Assembly (NCBI GenBank): GCA_945787425.1
Contig: CALZHO010000012.1
Span: 1 to 12,305, forward strand
Source of the DNA: an uncultured Bacteroidales bacterium
GTDB taxonomy: Bacteria > Bacteroidota > Bacteroidia > Bacteroidales > Paludibacteraceae
Length of the DNA: 12,305 nucleotides
Direction: 5' to 3'
The notes beneath the pieces are model-generated. The model was not told where the DNA came from and searched no databases. It worked only from the letters and a program-made list of their open reading frames with translations. The position numbers and the translations under genes are program-made. Of this stretch, positions 1-7,300 are shown piece by piece (position 1 is the stretch's first letter; every line of letters starts with the position of its first letter).

Positions 1-2
1 CT

Positions 3-57
3 GTTCTAAGCGCCTTCGGCTGTTCTAAACGTTTAGAACCTTTGGAACTTTTAGAAC
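3..57. repeat. Four GTTCTAA half-sites around an 18-bp perfect palindrome
   Basis: GTTCTAA occurs at 3-9 and 22-28, and its reverse complement TTAGAAC at 33-39 and 51-57. The two inner copies form a perfect 18-bp palindrome at 22-39 centred on CG. The outer copies lie 19 and 18 bp away, so the whole block is nearly symmetric. It sits directly upstream of the oadB start and has no T-tract, so it is not an obvious intrinsic terminator. It could be an operator, an RNA hairpin in an operon spacer, or a repeat that grew by slippage. The window edge cuts the upstream side. The repeats are plain in the sequence; the role is unknown. Confidence 0.6.
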
Positions 58-77
58 TCTTAAACACTAAGAATATT

Positions 78-1256
78 ATGTGGAATGACGTTTTAACCTT
101 CTTCCAAGGGATGGGATTTATGAATATCGACTGGCGTCAAGGTCTGATGCTGTTGATTTCGTTCTTCCTACTTTTCTTGGCTATTAAGAAGCAATACGAG
201 CCACTGCTCCTATTGCCTATTGCCTTTGGTATGTTGCTTACCAACTTGCCAGGCGCGGAAATGTATCACCCAGAATTGTGGACTAACTTCCTTGATGCAA
301 CCCACGAGGGCTATCATAGCTATGGTTACATCATGAAGAACGCAGGTCTTCTTGATGTACTCTATATCGGTGTTAAAGCAGGTTTGTATCCTTGTTTGAT
401 CTTTATCGGTGTAGGTGCGATGACCGACTTTGGTCCGCTGATTGCTAACCCTAAATCATTGATTTTGGGTGCTGCAGCGCAAGTGGGTATCTTTATCACT
501 TTCCTCTGTGCAAGTGCATTCTTTACTCCAGCAGAGGCAGGTTCTATCGGTATCATCGGTGGCGCAGACGGTCCTACTTCTATCTTCTTGACATCTAAGT
601 TGGCTCCTCACTTGCTCGGCCCTATCGCTATCGCAGCTTATTCGTACATGGCATTGGTGCCAGTGATTCAACCACCTATCATGCGTGCGTTGACTACTCC
701 AGCAGAGCGTAAGATTAAGATGAAACAACTCCGTTCTGTGAGCAAGGTAGAGAAGATTGTCTTCCCTATCATCATCACAGCGGTTATCGCATTGGTATTG
801 CCTGATGCAGCTCCATTGATTGGTTGCTTGATGTTGGGTAACTTGATGAAGGAGTCTGGCGTAGTTGATCGTTTGAGCAAGGTGGCTCAAAACGAATTGA
901 TGAACATCGTGGTAATCTTCCTCGGTCTTTCTGTAGGTGCTACTGCTACAGGTGCCACTTTCCTTAACGTGAAGACTATTTTGATTCTCTGCATGGGTAT
1001 CGTAGCCTTCGGTATGGGTACTGCTGGTGGTGTGCTTCTCGCTAAGTTCATGAACCTCTTCTCCAAAGAGAAGATTAATCCGCTGATTGGTTCTGCGGGT
1101 GTATCTGCTGTGCCAATGGCTGCTCGTGTGAGTCAAGCAGAAGGTCAAAAGGCCGACCCAAGCAACTTCCTCCTCATGCACGCTATGGGTCCAAATGTAG
1201 CAGGTGTGATAGGTTCGGCTGTGGCTGCGGGTATCTTGCTGACCATGCTTGGATAA
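78..1256 (+). CDS. oadB: Na+-translocating decarboxylase beta subunit (OadB/MmdB/GcdB family)
   Basis: This is the integral membrane subunit of a biotin-dependent decarboxylase. It takes CO2 off the carboxybiotin carrier and couples this to Na+ export. The 392-residue protein is almost entirely hydrophobic helices. It has the family signature GGADGPT at residues 161-167, whose Asp164 corresponds to the essential Asp203 of the Klebsiella protein. It also has [10 protein letters not shown] at 334-343, matching the Asn, Gly and Ser (N373, G377, S382) implicated in Na+ coupling there. I chose ATG 78 because the longer frame starts with a TTG at 42 inside the upstream repeat block. Substrate cannot be read from this subunit; in Bacteroidales it usually belongs to a methylmalonyl-CoA decarboxylase whose other subunits would lie upstream, outside the window. 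A strong terminator follows, consistent with oadB being the last gene of its operon. Confidence 0.93.
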   Translation: MWNDVLTFFQGMGFMNIDWRQGLMLLISFFLLFLAIKKQYEPLLLLPIAFGMLLTNLPGAEMYHPELWTNFLDATHEGYHSYGYIMKNAGLLDVLYIGVKAGLYPCLIFIGVGAMTDFGPLIANPKSLILGAAAQVGIFITFLCASAFFTPAEAGSIGIIGGADGPTSIFLTSKLAPHLLGPIAIAAYSYMALVPVIQPPIMRALTTPAERKIKMKQLRSVSKVEKIVFPIIITAVIALVLPDAAPLIGCLMLGNLMKESGVVDRLSKVAQNELMNIVVIFLGLSVGATATGATFLNVKTILILCMGIVAFGMGTAGGVLLAKFMNLFSKEKINPLIGSAGVSAVPMAARVSQAEGQKADPSNFLLMHAMGPNVAGVIGSAVAAGILLTMLG

Positions 1257-1276
1257 GTATAAATACTTAAAATAAT

Positions 1277-1308
1277 AAAAAAAGAGTCATTTTTTGGCTC
1301 TTTTTTTT
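1277..1308 (+). terminator. Intrinsic terminator after oadB
   Basis: A 13-bp stem (1277-1289 with 1295-1307, one T-G pair) has a 5-nt T loop and a G/C-containing core GAGTCA/TGGCTC. The 3' arm ends in eight T's at 1301-1308. It lies 20 nt after the oadB stop. Because the arms are A-rich and T-rich it may work in both directions, although no minus-strand gene ends here. Confidence 0.9.
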
Positions 1309-1337
1309 GTGTATGTCAAAAAAAAGTAGTACCTTTG
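1306..1337 (+). promoter_or_regulatory. Bacteroidota-type sigma promoter for rplS
   Basis: The -7 element TACCTTTG is at 1330-1337 and matches the Bacteroides consensus TAnnTTTG. A perfect -33 TTTG lies at 1306-1309, 20 bp upstream. The -33 element is built from the end of the oadB terminator T-tract. Transcription would start at about 1344, giving a leader near 160 nt for rplS. Confidence 0.85.
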
Positions 1338-1343
1338 CAGCGA

Positions 1344-1502
1344 TTTTCAACTATAGTCTCTGGCGATCAGCATAGAGTACGCTTTTGGAGGTGAAAACTG
1401 AAAGGTGAAAACTGAAAACTGAAAGGTAGAAACTGAAAAAATAAGCGGCTCGAACAGTAGTGCATACTATAGTTAATTAACCCATTAAAACAATAAATCG
1501 AA
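1344..1502 (+). promoter_or_regulatory. Long structured 5' leader of rplS (possible ribosomal-protein leader)
   Basis: The stretch between the promoter and rplS contains no gene. AACTATAGT (1349-1357) is perfectly complementary to ACTATAGTT (1466-1474), so a 9-bp long-range stem could enclose the middle of the leader. A small hairpin AGTA/TACT (1456-1459 with 1465-1468) would compete with its 3' side. The enclosed part holds a consensus-strength Shine-Dalgarno-like GGAGGTG (1387-1393), unusual for this phylum and not placed before any long frame, followed by seven heptamer repeats. L19 genes in other bacteria are known to have autoregulatory leaders, but I cannot assign this one to a described RNA family. 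The start boundary is inferred from the promoter. Confidence 0.5.
1390..1438 (+). repeat. Seven heptamer direct repeats in the rplS leader
   Basis: The 49 nt divide exactly into seven heptamers: GGTGAAA (A) and ACTGAAA (B) in the order A-B-A-B-B-A'-B, where A' is GGTAGAA. The array is purine-rich on the plus strand and has no gap. It may have grown by replication slippage, or may offer repeated single-stranded binding sites in the leader RNA. Confidence 0.85.
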
Positions 1503-1856
1503 ATGGATTTAATGAAAATTGCCGAAGAGGCATTCGCTGGCGAGAAGAAAGAGTTTCCAGCATTCGCTGCAGGTGATCAAGTGACTGTAGCTTATCGTAT
1601 TAAAGAGGGTAACAAGGAGCGTATCCAAGAGTTCCGCGGTGATGTGATTTGCATCCACGGTAGCGGTGACAAGAAGCGTTTCACTGTTCGCAAGATGTCT
1701 GGTACCGTAGGTGTTGAGCGTATCTTCCCTATGGATAGCCCATTTATCGAGAACATTACCGTTAACAAATATGGTAAAGTTCGTCGCTCTAAATTGTACT
1801 ACTTGCGCAATCTTACTGGTAAGAAAGCTCGTATTCCAGAGCGCCGCGTGAAGTAA
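1503..1856 (+). CDS. rplS: 50S ribosomal protein L19
   Basis: L19 sits at the interface of the 30S and 50S subunits and helps form intersubunit bridges. The 117-residue product has the usual family length. It shows the recognised L19 blocks: a short N-terminal helix, [19 protein letters not shown] near residues 24-42, FRGDVI, the central [17 protein letters not shown] region (about 60-76) and a basic C-terminus with [21 protein letters not shown] 1503 gives the conserved N-terminus; the preceding sequence is A/T-rich with no Shine-Dalgarno, as is normal in this phylum. Its own promoter and a long leader lie upstream. A tRNA gene follows 49 nt later with no promoter visible between, so the two are probably co-transcribed. 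Confidence 0.98.
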   Translation: MDLMKIAEEAFAGEKKEFPAFAAGDQVTVAYRIKEGNKERIQEFRGDVICIHGSGDKKRFTVRKMSGTVGVERIFPMDSPFIENITVNKYGKVRRSKLYYLRNLTGKKARIPERRVK

Positions 1857-1862
1857 TGCGCT

Positions 1863-1901
1863 TCGGTTATCGATAACCGATGTCCGATTACCGGTAACCG
1901 A
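1863..1901. repeat. Paired palindromes, 21-bp period, between rplS and tRNA-Gln
   Basis: A perfect 18-bp palindrome at 1863-1880 (CGGTTATCGATAACCG flanked by T and A) is followed by a second 16-bp palindrome at 1885-1900 with one mismatched pair (CGATTACCGGTAACCG). Left half-sites begin at 1864 and 1885 and right half-sites at 1874 and 1895, so the two dyads repeat at 21 bp, about two helical turns. As RNA the outer arms TCGGTTA (1863-1869) and TAACCGA (1895-1901) could also pair with each other. No T-tract follows, so termination is unlikely. It may be a processing hairpin, a protein-binding site or an intergenic repeat. Confidence 0.75.
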
Positions 1902-1905
1902 ATCT

Positions 1906-1976
1906 TGCCAAATGGTGTAATGGTAGCACTACAGATTCTGGTTCTGTCTGTCTGGGTTCGAGTCCTAGTTTGGCAA
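1906..1976 (+). tRNA. tRNA-Gln (anticodon CTG)
   Basis: A full cloverleaf can be drawn. The 7-bp acceptor stem is TGCCAAA (1906-1912) with TTTGGCA (1969-1975). The D stem is GTGT/GCAC with loop AATGGTA. The anticodon stem ACAGA/TCTGT holds the loop TTCTGGT, so the anticodon CTG is at 1938-1940 and reads CAG (Gln). The T arm is CTGGG, TTCGAGT, CCTAG, with one G-T pair. The discriminator base is A1976 and CCA is not encoded, so it must be added enzymatically. No promoter precedes it and a terminator follows, so it likely shares the rplS transcript and is released by processing. Confidence 0.96.
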
Positions 1977-1981
1977 CAAAG

Positions 1982-2012
1982 AAATGGATTCCCAATGTGA
2001 GTCCATTTTTTT
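1982..2012 (+). terminator. Intrinsic terminator after tRNA-Gln
   Basis: A 10-bp stem AAATGGATTC (1982-1991) with GAGTCCATTT (1999-2008), one T-G pair and a 7-nt loop, continues into seven T's at 2006-2012. It begins 5 nt after the tRNA and closes the rplS-tRNA unit. Confidence 0.9.
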
Positions 2013-2038
2013 ATTTCTTAGAAAAAGTTGTACCTTTG
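2007..2038 (+). promoter_or_regulatory. Bacteroidota-type promoter for ddh
   Basis: The -7 element TACCTTTG is at 2031-2038, preceded by AAAAAGTTG, much like the context of the rplS promoter. At the same 20-bp spacing the -33 position (2007-2010) reads TTTT, three of four matches to TTTG, and lies inside the tRNA terminator T-tract. Transcription from about 2045 would give a leader of only about 10 nt before ATG 2055. Confidence 0.75.
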
Positions 2039-2054
2039 TAAATAAAGAGCAATC

Positions 2055-2912
2055 ATGATTCGTGTAGCAATTTTAGGTTTTGGCAATATCGGTCGTGCTG
2101 CCGAAGAGGCCATTATTGCGGCTCCAGATATGGAGTTGGCTGGTATCTATCACCACTATGATTCGTTAGAGGATATGCAAGCTGATGTGGCTTTGGTTTG
2201 TACACCAACGCGCGAAGTGGAGGTGTTTGCTAAACGATTGATAGAAAAAGGCATCTGCACTATAGATTCGTTTGATATTCACACACAGATATATCCTCTG
2301 CGACAAACACTGATGCCTTTGAATCGTGCTAATAAGTCAGTCAGTATTATTTCTGCTGGCTGGGATCCAGGAAGTGATTCTGTAGTGAGAGCATTGTTAC
2401 TGGCGATGGCACCTAAAGGTATTACTTATACCAATTTTGGTCCAGGCCGCTCTATGGGACATACGGTGGCTGCTAAAGCAATTGACGGTGTGAAAGATGC
2501 GTTGTCTATGACTATTCCTCTCGGAACAGGTGTACATCGTCGTATGGTGTATGTAGAATTAGAGGAGGGAGTTAATGCCAAAGATGTGGAACAACGGCTA
2601 TTGAAAGATGAGTATTTTGCTCATGATGAAACGCATATGATTGTTGTAGATTCAGTGGATGCTCTGAATAATGTAGCGCATGGAGTGAACTTGGTGCGTG
2701 ATGGTGTATCAGGCGATACGCATAATCAGCGTTTTGCATTTAATATGACTATCAACAACCCTGCTTTGGCAGGTCAAGTCATGGTATCATGTGCTCGTGC
2801 TGCCTTCCGCTTACAACGAGAGGAACGTTATGGTGCCTATACAATGATAGAAATCCCACCGATTTATCTATTGCCAGGAGACGAAGAAACGAATATACGT
2901 TCGTTGGTGTAA
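2055..2912 (+). CDS. ddh: meso-diaminopimelate D-dehydrogenase
   Basis: This enzyme catalyses reversible reductive amination of L-tetrahydrodipicolinate to meso-diaminopimelate, a one-step shortcut to the lysine and peptidoglycan precursor, with NADPH as the usual cofactor. The Rossmann motif GFGNIG is at residues 8-13. Conserved substrate-domain blocks are CTPTR (49-53), DSFDIH (71-76), SAGWDPGSDS (100-109), NFGPGRSMGH (127-136) and NNPALAGQV (234-242), all in family order. At 285 residues it is shorter than the roughly 300-325 of relatives. The shortening lies after the second beta-strand, where the usual Arg-Arg pair that grips the NADP phosphate is replaced by IYHHYDSLED (31-40), without any Arg. 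No SD is visible; a promoter lies immediately upstream. The gene converges with the TolC-like gene across 30 bp that holds no strong hairpin. Confidence 0.94.
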   Translation: MIRVAILGFGNIGRAAEEAIIAAPDMELAGIYHHYDSLEDMQADVALVCTPTREVEVFAKRLIEKGICTIDSFDIHTQIYPLRQTLMPLNRANKSVSIISAGWDPGSDSVVRALLLAMAPKGITYTNFGPGRSMGHTVAAKAIDGVKDALSMTIPLGTGVHRRMVYVELEEGVNAKDVEQRLLKDEYFAHDETHMIVVDSVDALNNVAHGVNLVRDGVSGDTHNQRFAFNMTINNPALAGQVMVSCARAAFRLQREERYGAYTMIEIPPIYLLPGDEETNIRSLV

Positions 2913-2942
2913 TAAGAACTGGTTATTGTTTCCAAAAACAGG

Positions 2943-4328
2943 TTAGAAAGCAGAATTGAGCGTAGTGTATCGTCGTGCATTGACACGATATGCGATATAT
3001 GCATCCGTCAAACTGTTTTGCGCTTGCAGCAGTTGTGTGTGTGCTTCCAATAGTTCTGCAATAGTGGCCTGTCCAGCTTGATAACTGGCTTGAGTAAGTC
3101 GATAGTGGTTGGCAGTTATATCTACCGCGTTTTGGTGTTCTTGAATCATCAAATCCGCTTCTTGCATTTGATAATACGCTTGTTTGGTGCGCATACGTAG
3201 CATTTCACCCATTTGTTCTTGCTGTAGTTGGGCATGTTGTAGTGCTATCTTCTGCTCGCGCATTTTATGACTTGTTTCCCACCATCCTGTCAGTGGAACG
3301 GATACGGAAACAAATACTGATCCGTTGCCTGTTTCACTGCCTAAGTCATTTCGTAGGATATTAGTCTGCAATTTACCATAACCATAATGCGCACCGATGG
3401 CAATTTGTGGTAGTGCTTCTGCTAATGCCATACGGTGTTGTAATTGTGCAGAGCGAACTTGCAGAGCCAGTAATTGATGTTCAGTAGTGATAGGAGAAGG
3501 TTGATCTATGTTCAGTTTATCTATAGTAGGCAGAATCTGTGAATTAGTGGATGGAATGATTTGCAATGTGTCGGAATAAGGGATACCCATACCCAAACAT
3601 AGTGCTTGTTGCGCCAATTGCAATCCATTGGTTAGTTGAATTTGCATGCGACGCATTTCAGATTGTTTTAATTCTACTTGCAACAAATCTTTGGGCAACA
3701 CTAATCCTGCTCCAACAGCTGCAGAAACGGTCTGATGGATAGTGTCTAATAGAGCCATTGTGGCGGTTAGAGTTGTTTGTTTTTCTCGAAGTCCGAGTAC
3801 CAACCAATAACTTTCTTCCACTTCCAGCAACACGTCGCGTTGTGTGATTTGTGATTGCAACTCGGCTGCTTCAATACCTATATTGGCTAACTGATTGCCT
3901 GCCACAATTTTACCACCCATATATACTGGTTGTACAGCAGTAACGCCTACTTGATAGCCATAATGGAAGAGCGATAGGGTATTATCTAATCCTAAAGCAG
4001 CACCATAATTGCCATAAAGTGTAGTCAGTAAATCGCGTACAGATGCATTGCTAATGTCATCAATTCCAATTTCCACCATAGGGTGAAGACTATGGTATCC
4101 TACGGCAGAGACGCTGACCTGTGGAAAGTACTTGGTCATTGCCTGTTTCTTCACTTCTTCCGCTTTGCTGACATTGAGAGCAGCTTGTTGAATCTTCTTA
4201 TTGTGTTGTTGTGCCAAGGATAGGCATGAGTCCAATGTCAGCAGTCTGTCTGCCATACCATGTGCGCTGAAAACGAGGCAGAGTGCCAACACGATAAAAC
4301 GATATGTGGTATAATGATTAGCGCTCAT
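2943..4328 (-). CDS. TolC-like outer membrane efflux protein
   Basis: This is the outer-membrane channel of the tripartite pump encoded with it. The 461-residue product starts with a signal peptide (hydrophobic 11-24, probable cleavage around SAHG-MA). Two OEP repeats follow, about 30-245 and 280-455, each with long Gln/Ala/Leu-rich coiled-coil helices and short beta segments (for example YQVGVTAVQPVYMGG at 125-139, VFVSVSVPL at 338-346). It ends in Phe, typical of proteins handed to the BAM machinery. I chose the ATG at 4328: it gives a clean signal peptide and overlaps the permease stop by 11 nt. The longer frame to 4391 would add 21 residues that only re-read permease codons. It is the last gene of the operon. 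Confidence 0.93.
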   Translation of the reverse strand: MSANHYTTYRFIVLALCLVFSAHGMADRLLTLDSCLSLAQQHNKKIQQAALNVSKAEEVKKQAMTKYFPQVSVSAVGYHSLHPMVEIGIDDISNASVRDLLTTLYGNYGAALGLDNTLSLFHYGYQVGVTAVQPVYMGGKIVAGNQLANIGIEAAELQSQITQRDVLLEVEESYWLVLGLREKQTTLTATMALLDTIHQTVSAAVGAGLVLPKDLLQVELKQSEMRRMQIQLTNGLQLAQQALCLGMGIPYSDTLQIIPSTNSQILPTIDKLNIDQPSPITTEHQLLALQVRSAQLQHRMALAEALPQIAIGAHYGYGKLQTNILRNDLGSETGNGSVFVSVSVPLTGWWETSHKMREQKIALQHAQLQQEQMGEMLRMRTKQAYYQMQEADLMIQEHQNAVDITANHYRLTQASYQAGQATIAELLEAHTQLLQAQNSLTDAYIAYRVNARRYTTLNSAF

Positions 4329-7300
4329 AGATTTTCCAATATACAACAGGTAAGATGGTGATGGTGAGTGGTAGCGTGAAAATGGTGCCAAAGCAGATGA
4401 CTACACCCATCGGCATCCATAGACTGGTTTGGGCTAAGATCATTGGCAGCACACCTAATGCAGTGGTGGCAGAGGTCAAGAACACTGGTCGCATACGACG
4501 CAAACCTGCTTGGAAAGCGGCTTCGCGAACGGAAAGGTGTTTTGTTCGGCGCAGTTCTTCTGTATATTCGTACATGATAATGGCATTTCGCACTATGATG
4601 CCAATCAAGCTGACAATACCTAATACAACCGTAATAGATATATCCATCTGGAATATACTCAGTCCGACAAATGCACCAAAGACACAAAGAATCGAACTGG
4701 ATAATGCTAAAAGTGCCAATGATACTTTTCCAAAATGGTAGAGCAGCAGTACGAACATTACCAGCAATGCAGCCACTACACTCCATAGTATTTGAGGTAT
4801 AAGTTGCTGATTGATAGCACTGAGCCCGCCAAATTCAATGCTGACACCATCTGGCAAAGATGACCAGTTTTCATTAATCCACCGTTTCACTTTTCGTTCT
4901 GCATCCACTTGACTCGTTTTACCGCGTAGGTCGCAGCCAATAGTGATGGTGCGTATAGAATTGCGTCGCTCAATAGATGCGTGGTGCCATTCGGGAGTTA
5001 GTGTGGCTATTTGGCGCAATGGTACCCATATAGAAGGGTAGGCAGTAGGCACCATGATGTCCTCTAAACGATGGTGATTTATCTCATGGATGTCTTCGGT
5101 GTATAACATTACGGGTACTTGATAATCGCCTTCCCAAATGGTCGTGAGTGTAGCTCCATCCGTTACGGAACGCAAATAGAGCGTAAGCATCGTTTCTGTG
5201 ATTCCCAACCGAGATGCCTCTGGTTCGCGTAGGGTAATGCGTGTTTGTGTGGTGAAGGCATCGTAGTCAGAATGTACCCATGCCAGTTCGGGTTGATTGG
5301 CCATAAATTGCTTAATGGAATCGGCAACAGGTAACATCGCTTCCCAATCATCACCTTGAATCTGTACTTCTAATGGATTACGTGCTGCTTGGTAATCCAA
5401 TTGCTTGAATCGTATATAGGCGTTAGGGAAGTAGTTTTCATAATAAGGTGTCATTTCCTTAAGAATATCCGCAGTAGCTTTGGTAGATATGGTGTTGACT
5501 ATGAATTGTGCATAGTTGGGGTGTGCCATTTGTGGCGTGTAAGTAGCATGAAAACGTGGTGATGCTTGTCCCACAAATGCAGTGATAGAGGTGATACGTG
5601 AATCAACGCGCATCATTCTGGCAAGCGAGTCTGCCACCATGGCTGTTTGCTCAATAGAGGCGTTCTGCTCTAAATGGATCTCTACTGCAAAACATTCACG
5701 TTCGGCTTTGGGTAATAATTGTAAGTTGTGCTGTGTCAGCAAAAACACACCTATCGCCAGACATGCAATCAACGCAGTAAAAGGTATCCATACGCGGCGG
5801 AAACACAGACTGAGTACGCGGTGATACAAGCGTTGCAATTTAGAGAAGAAAAGCTGCTGCACTCGCTCAAAACCACGTAAGTCTTTGGTGCGTTGGCGGC
5901 GAATGAATCGTGTCGCCATATATGGAGTAGCCCATGCGGCGTAGAAGATACTCGCAGTGAGTGCAAAAAGCACAGCATAAGGGAATAATTGAATAAAATC
6001 ACCCAATGGACCATCAATAATCTTGGTCATAGGAAAGAACATGCCTGATATGGCACAAGTGGCTAATGCCATAGGAACAAATAGTTGCTTGGTGCTAACG
6101 GAGGCAGCATACCACCGACTATGTCCTTTTTCCAATAAATCTGTGTAGCCGTCAATCACAATCACCGAATCATCCACAATCATACCCAATACGAAAATTA
6201 GAGCCGCTAAGGTAACTGTATTAAGTTCAATACCAGTAATATACATCAATCCTATGCAGACCGCAATGCAGACAGGTACACCCGTACTGGCCACTAATGC
6301 TGTGCGTATAGGGAAGAGTAGTAACATGACAGCGATTACTACTACAATAGAAATGAGGATATCTTTTAGGAATGATAGGACGGAGTCATTGACCACTTTC
6401 GGTTGGTCGGTTATGCGGTGGAAACGAATATCTGGTGGGAAAGTGCTACGTGCTTGTTGTAGATGTTGTTCTACGTCGTTGCCGAAAGCTACGATATTAT
6501 TGCCAGGCACCATTTCCATATTTACAATCACGCACGAGCGTTCTGGCTCAATGGATGCATTTTTATCGCCTGTGTAGAAAGCGACAAACTGCTTTGGTTC
6601 TTCGTATTGTCGTTGGATAGTAGCAATATCTTGCAGACGGATGGCAGTACCTGCAACGGGATCGATCCATACAATCTGTTCGGCAATCTCTTGTTCGGAT
6701 GTATAGGGCGTAGCCACTTGCAGTGGTTGGCTGCTATGGATAGTTCCTCCCGCAGTACGGAGTCCACGTAGCATGAGGGACATTTGTAGGGCAGTCTGGT
6801 CAATGCCGTAGGCTGATAAACGTGCTGGGTCTATATGTACAGCCACTTCTTCGTGTTGTGTACCCAACACTTTGATTCGTCCCATTTCTGGTATTGTGCG
6901 TAGTTGTGTGCACAATTGCTCAGCAAATTCTTCGAGTTCGCGAGGACTACGTTCGTCGCTTTCAATAGCAAGCAACATCGAAGAAGTATTGCCAAAATCA
7001 TCAATAAGAACGGTTTGAAGGACGCCAGGAGGTAAGCTGGTTTTTTGAAACAACTCTAATCCTGCTCTAATCTTGGTCCATGCTGTATTGCTTTCAGCTA
7101 CTGAATTACGAAGCATAACATATACATACACGATTCCATCTTCGGATATAGAATATGTATTCTGTTTATCAATGTCCTCGAATCCATTGAGGTAATTTTC
7201 CAGCGGTATAGTCACCTGTTCTTCCACTTCTTGAGCCGTTGCTCCTGGGTAGATAGCAGCTACTACACCTTGCCGCATCGTGAATTGCGGAAATTCATCT

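Noticed and set aside
37..44. AACCTTTG as a possible -7 promoter element for oadB
   Set aside because: The essential first T of TAnnTTTG is missing and no TTTG lies about 20 bp upstream; oadB is more likely the last gene of an operon.
42..77. TTG start extending oadB by 12 codons
   Set aside because: The extension lies in the GTTCTAA repeat block, and ATG 78 gives a normal N-terminus before the first membrane helix.
456..1181. Long minus-strand open frame (241 codons) opposite oadB
   Set aside because: Rich in Cys, His, Thr and Ser with no recognisable domain; it is the antisense shadow of a clearly real gene.
2913..2942. Possible bidirectional terminator between ddh and the TolC-like gene
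   Set aside because: Only weak 5-bp pairings (TGTTT/AAACA type) can be drawn in this 30-bp convergent gap, with no convincing T-tract.
4329..4391. Upstream extension of the TolC-like protein by 21 residues
   Set aside because: It re-reads the permease C-terminus in another frame and would bury the signal peptide.
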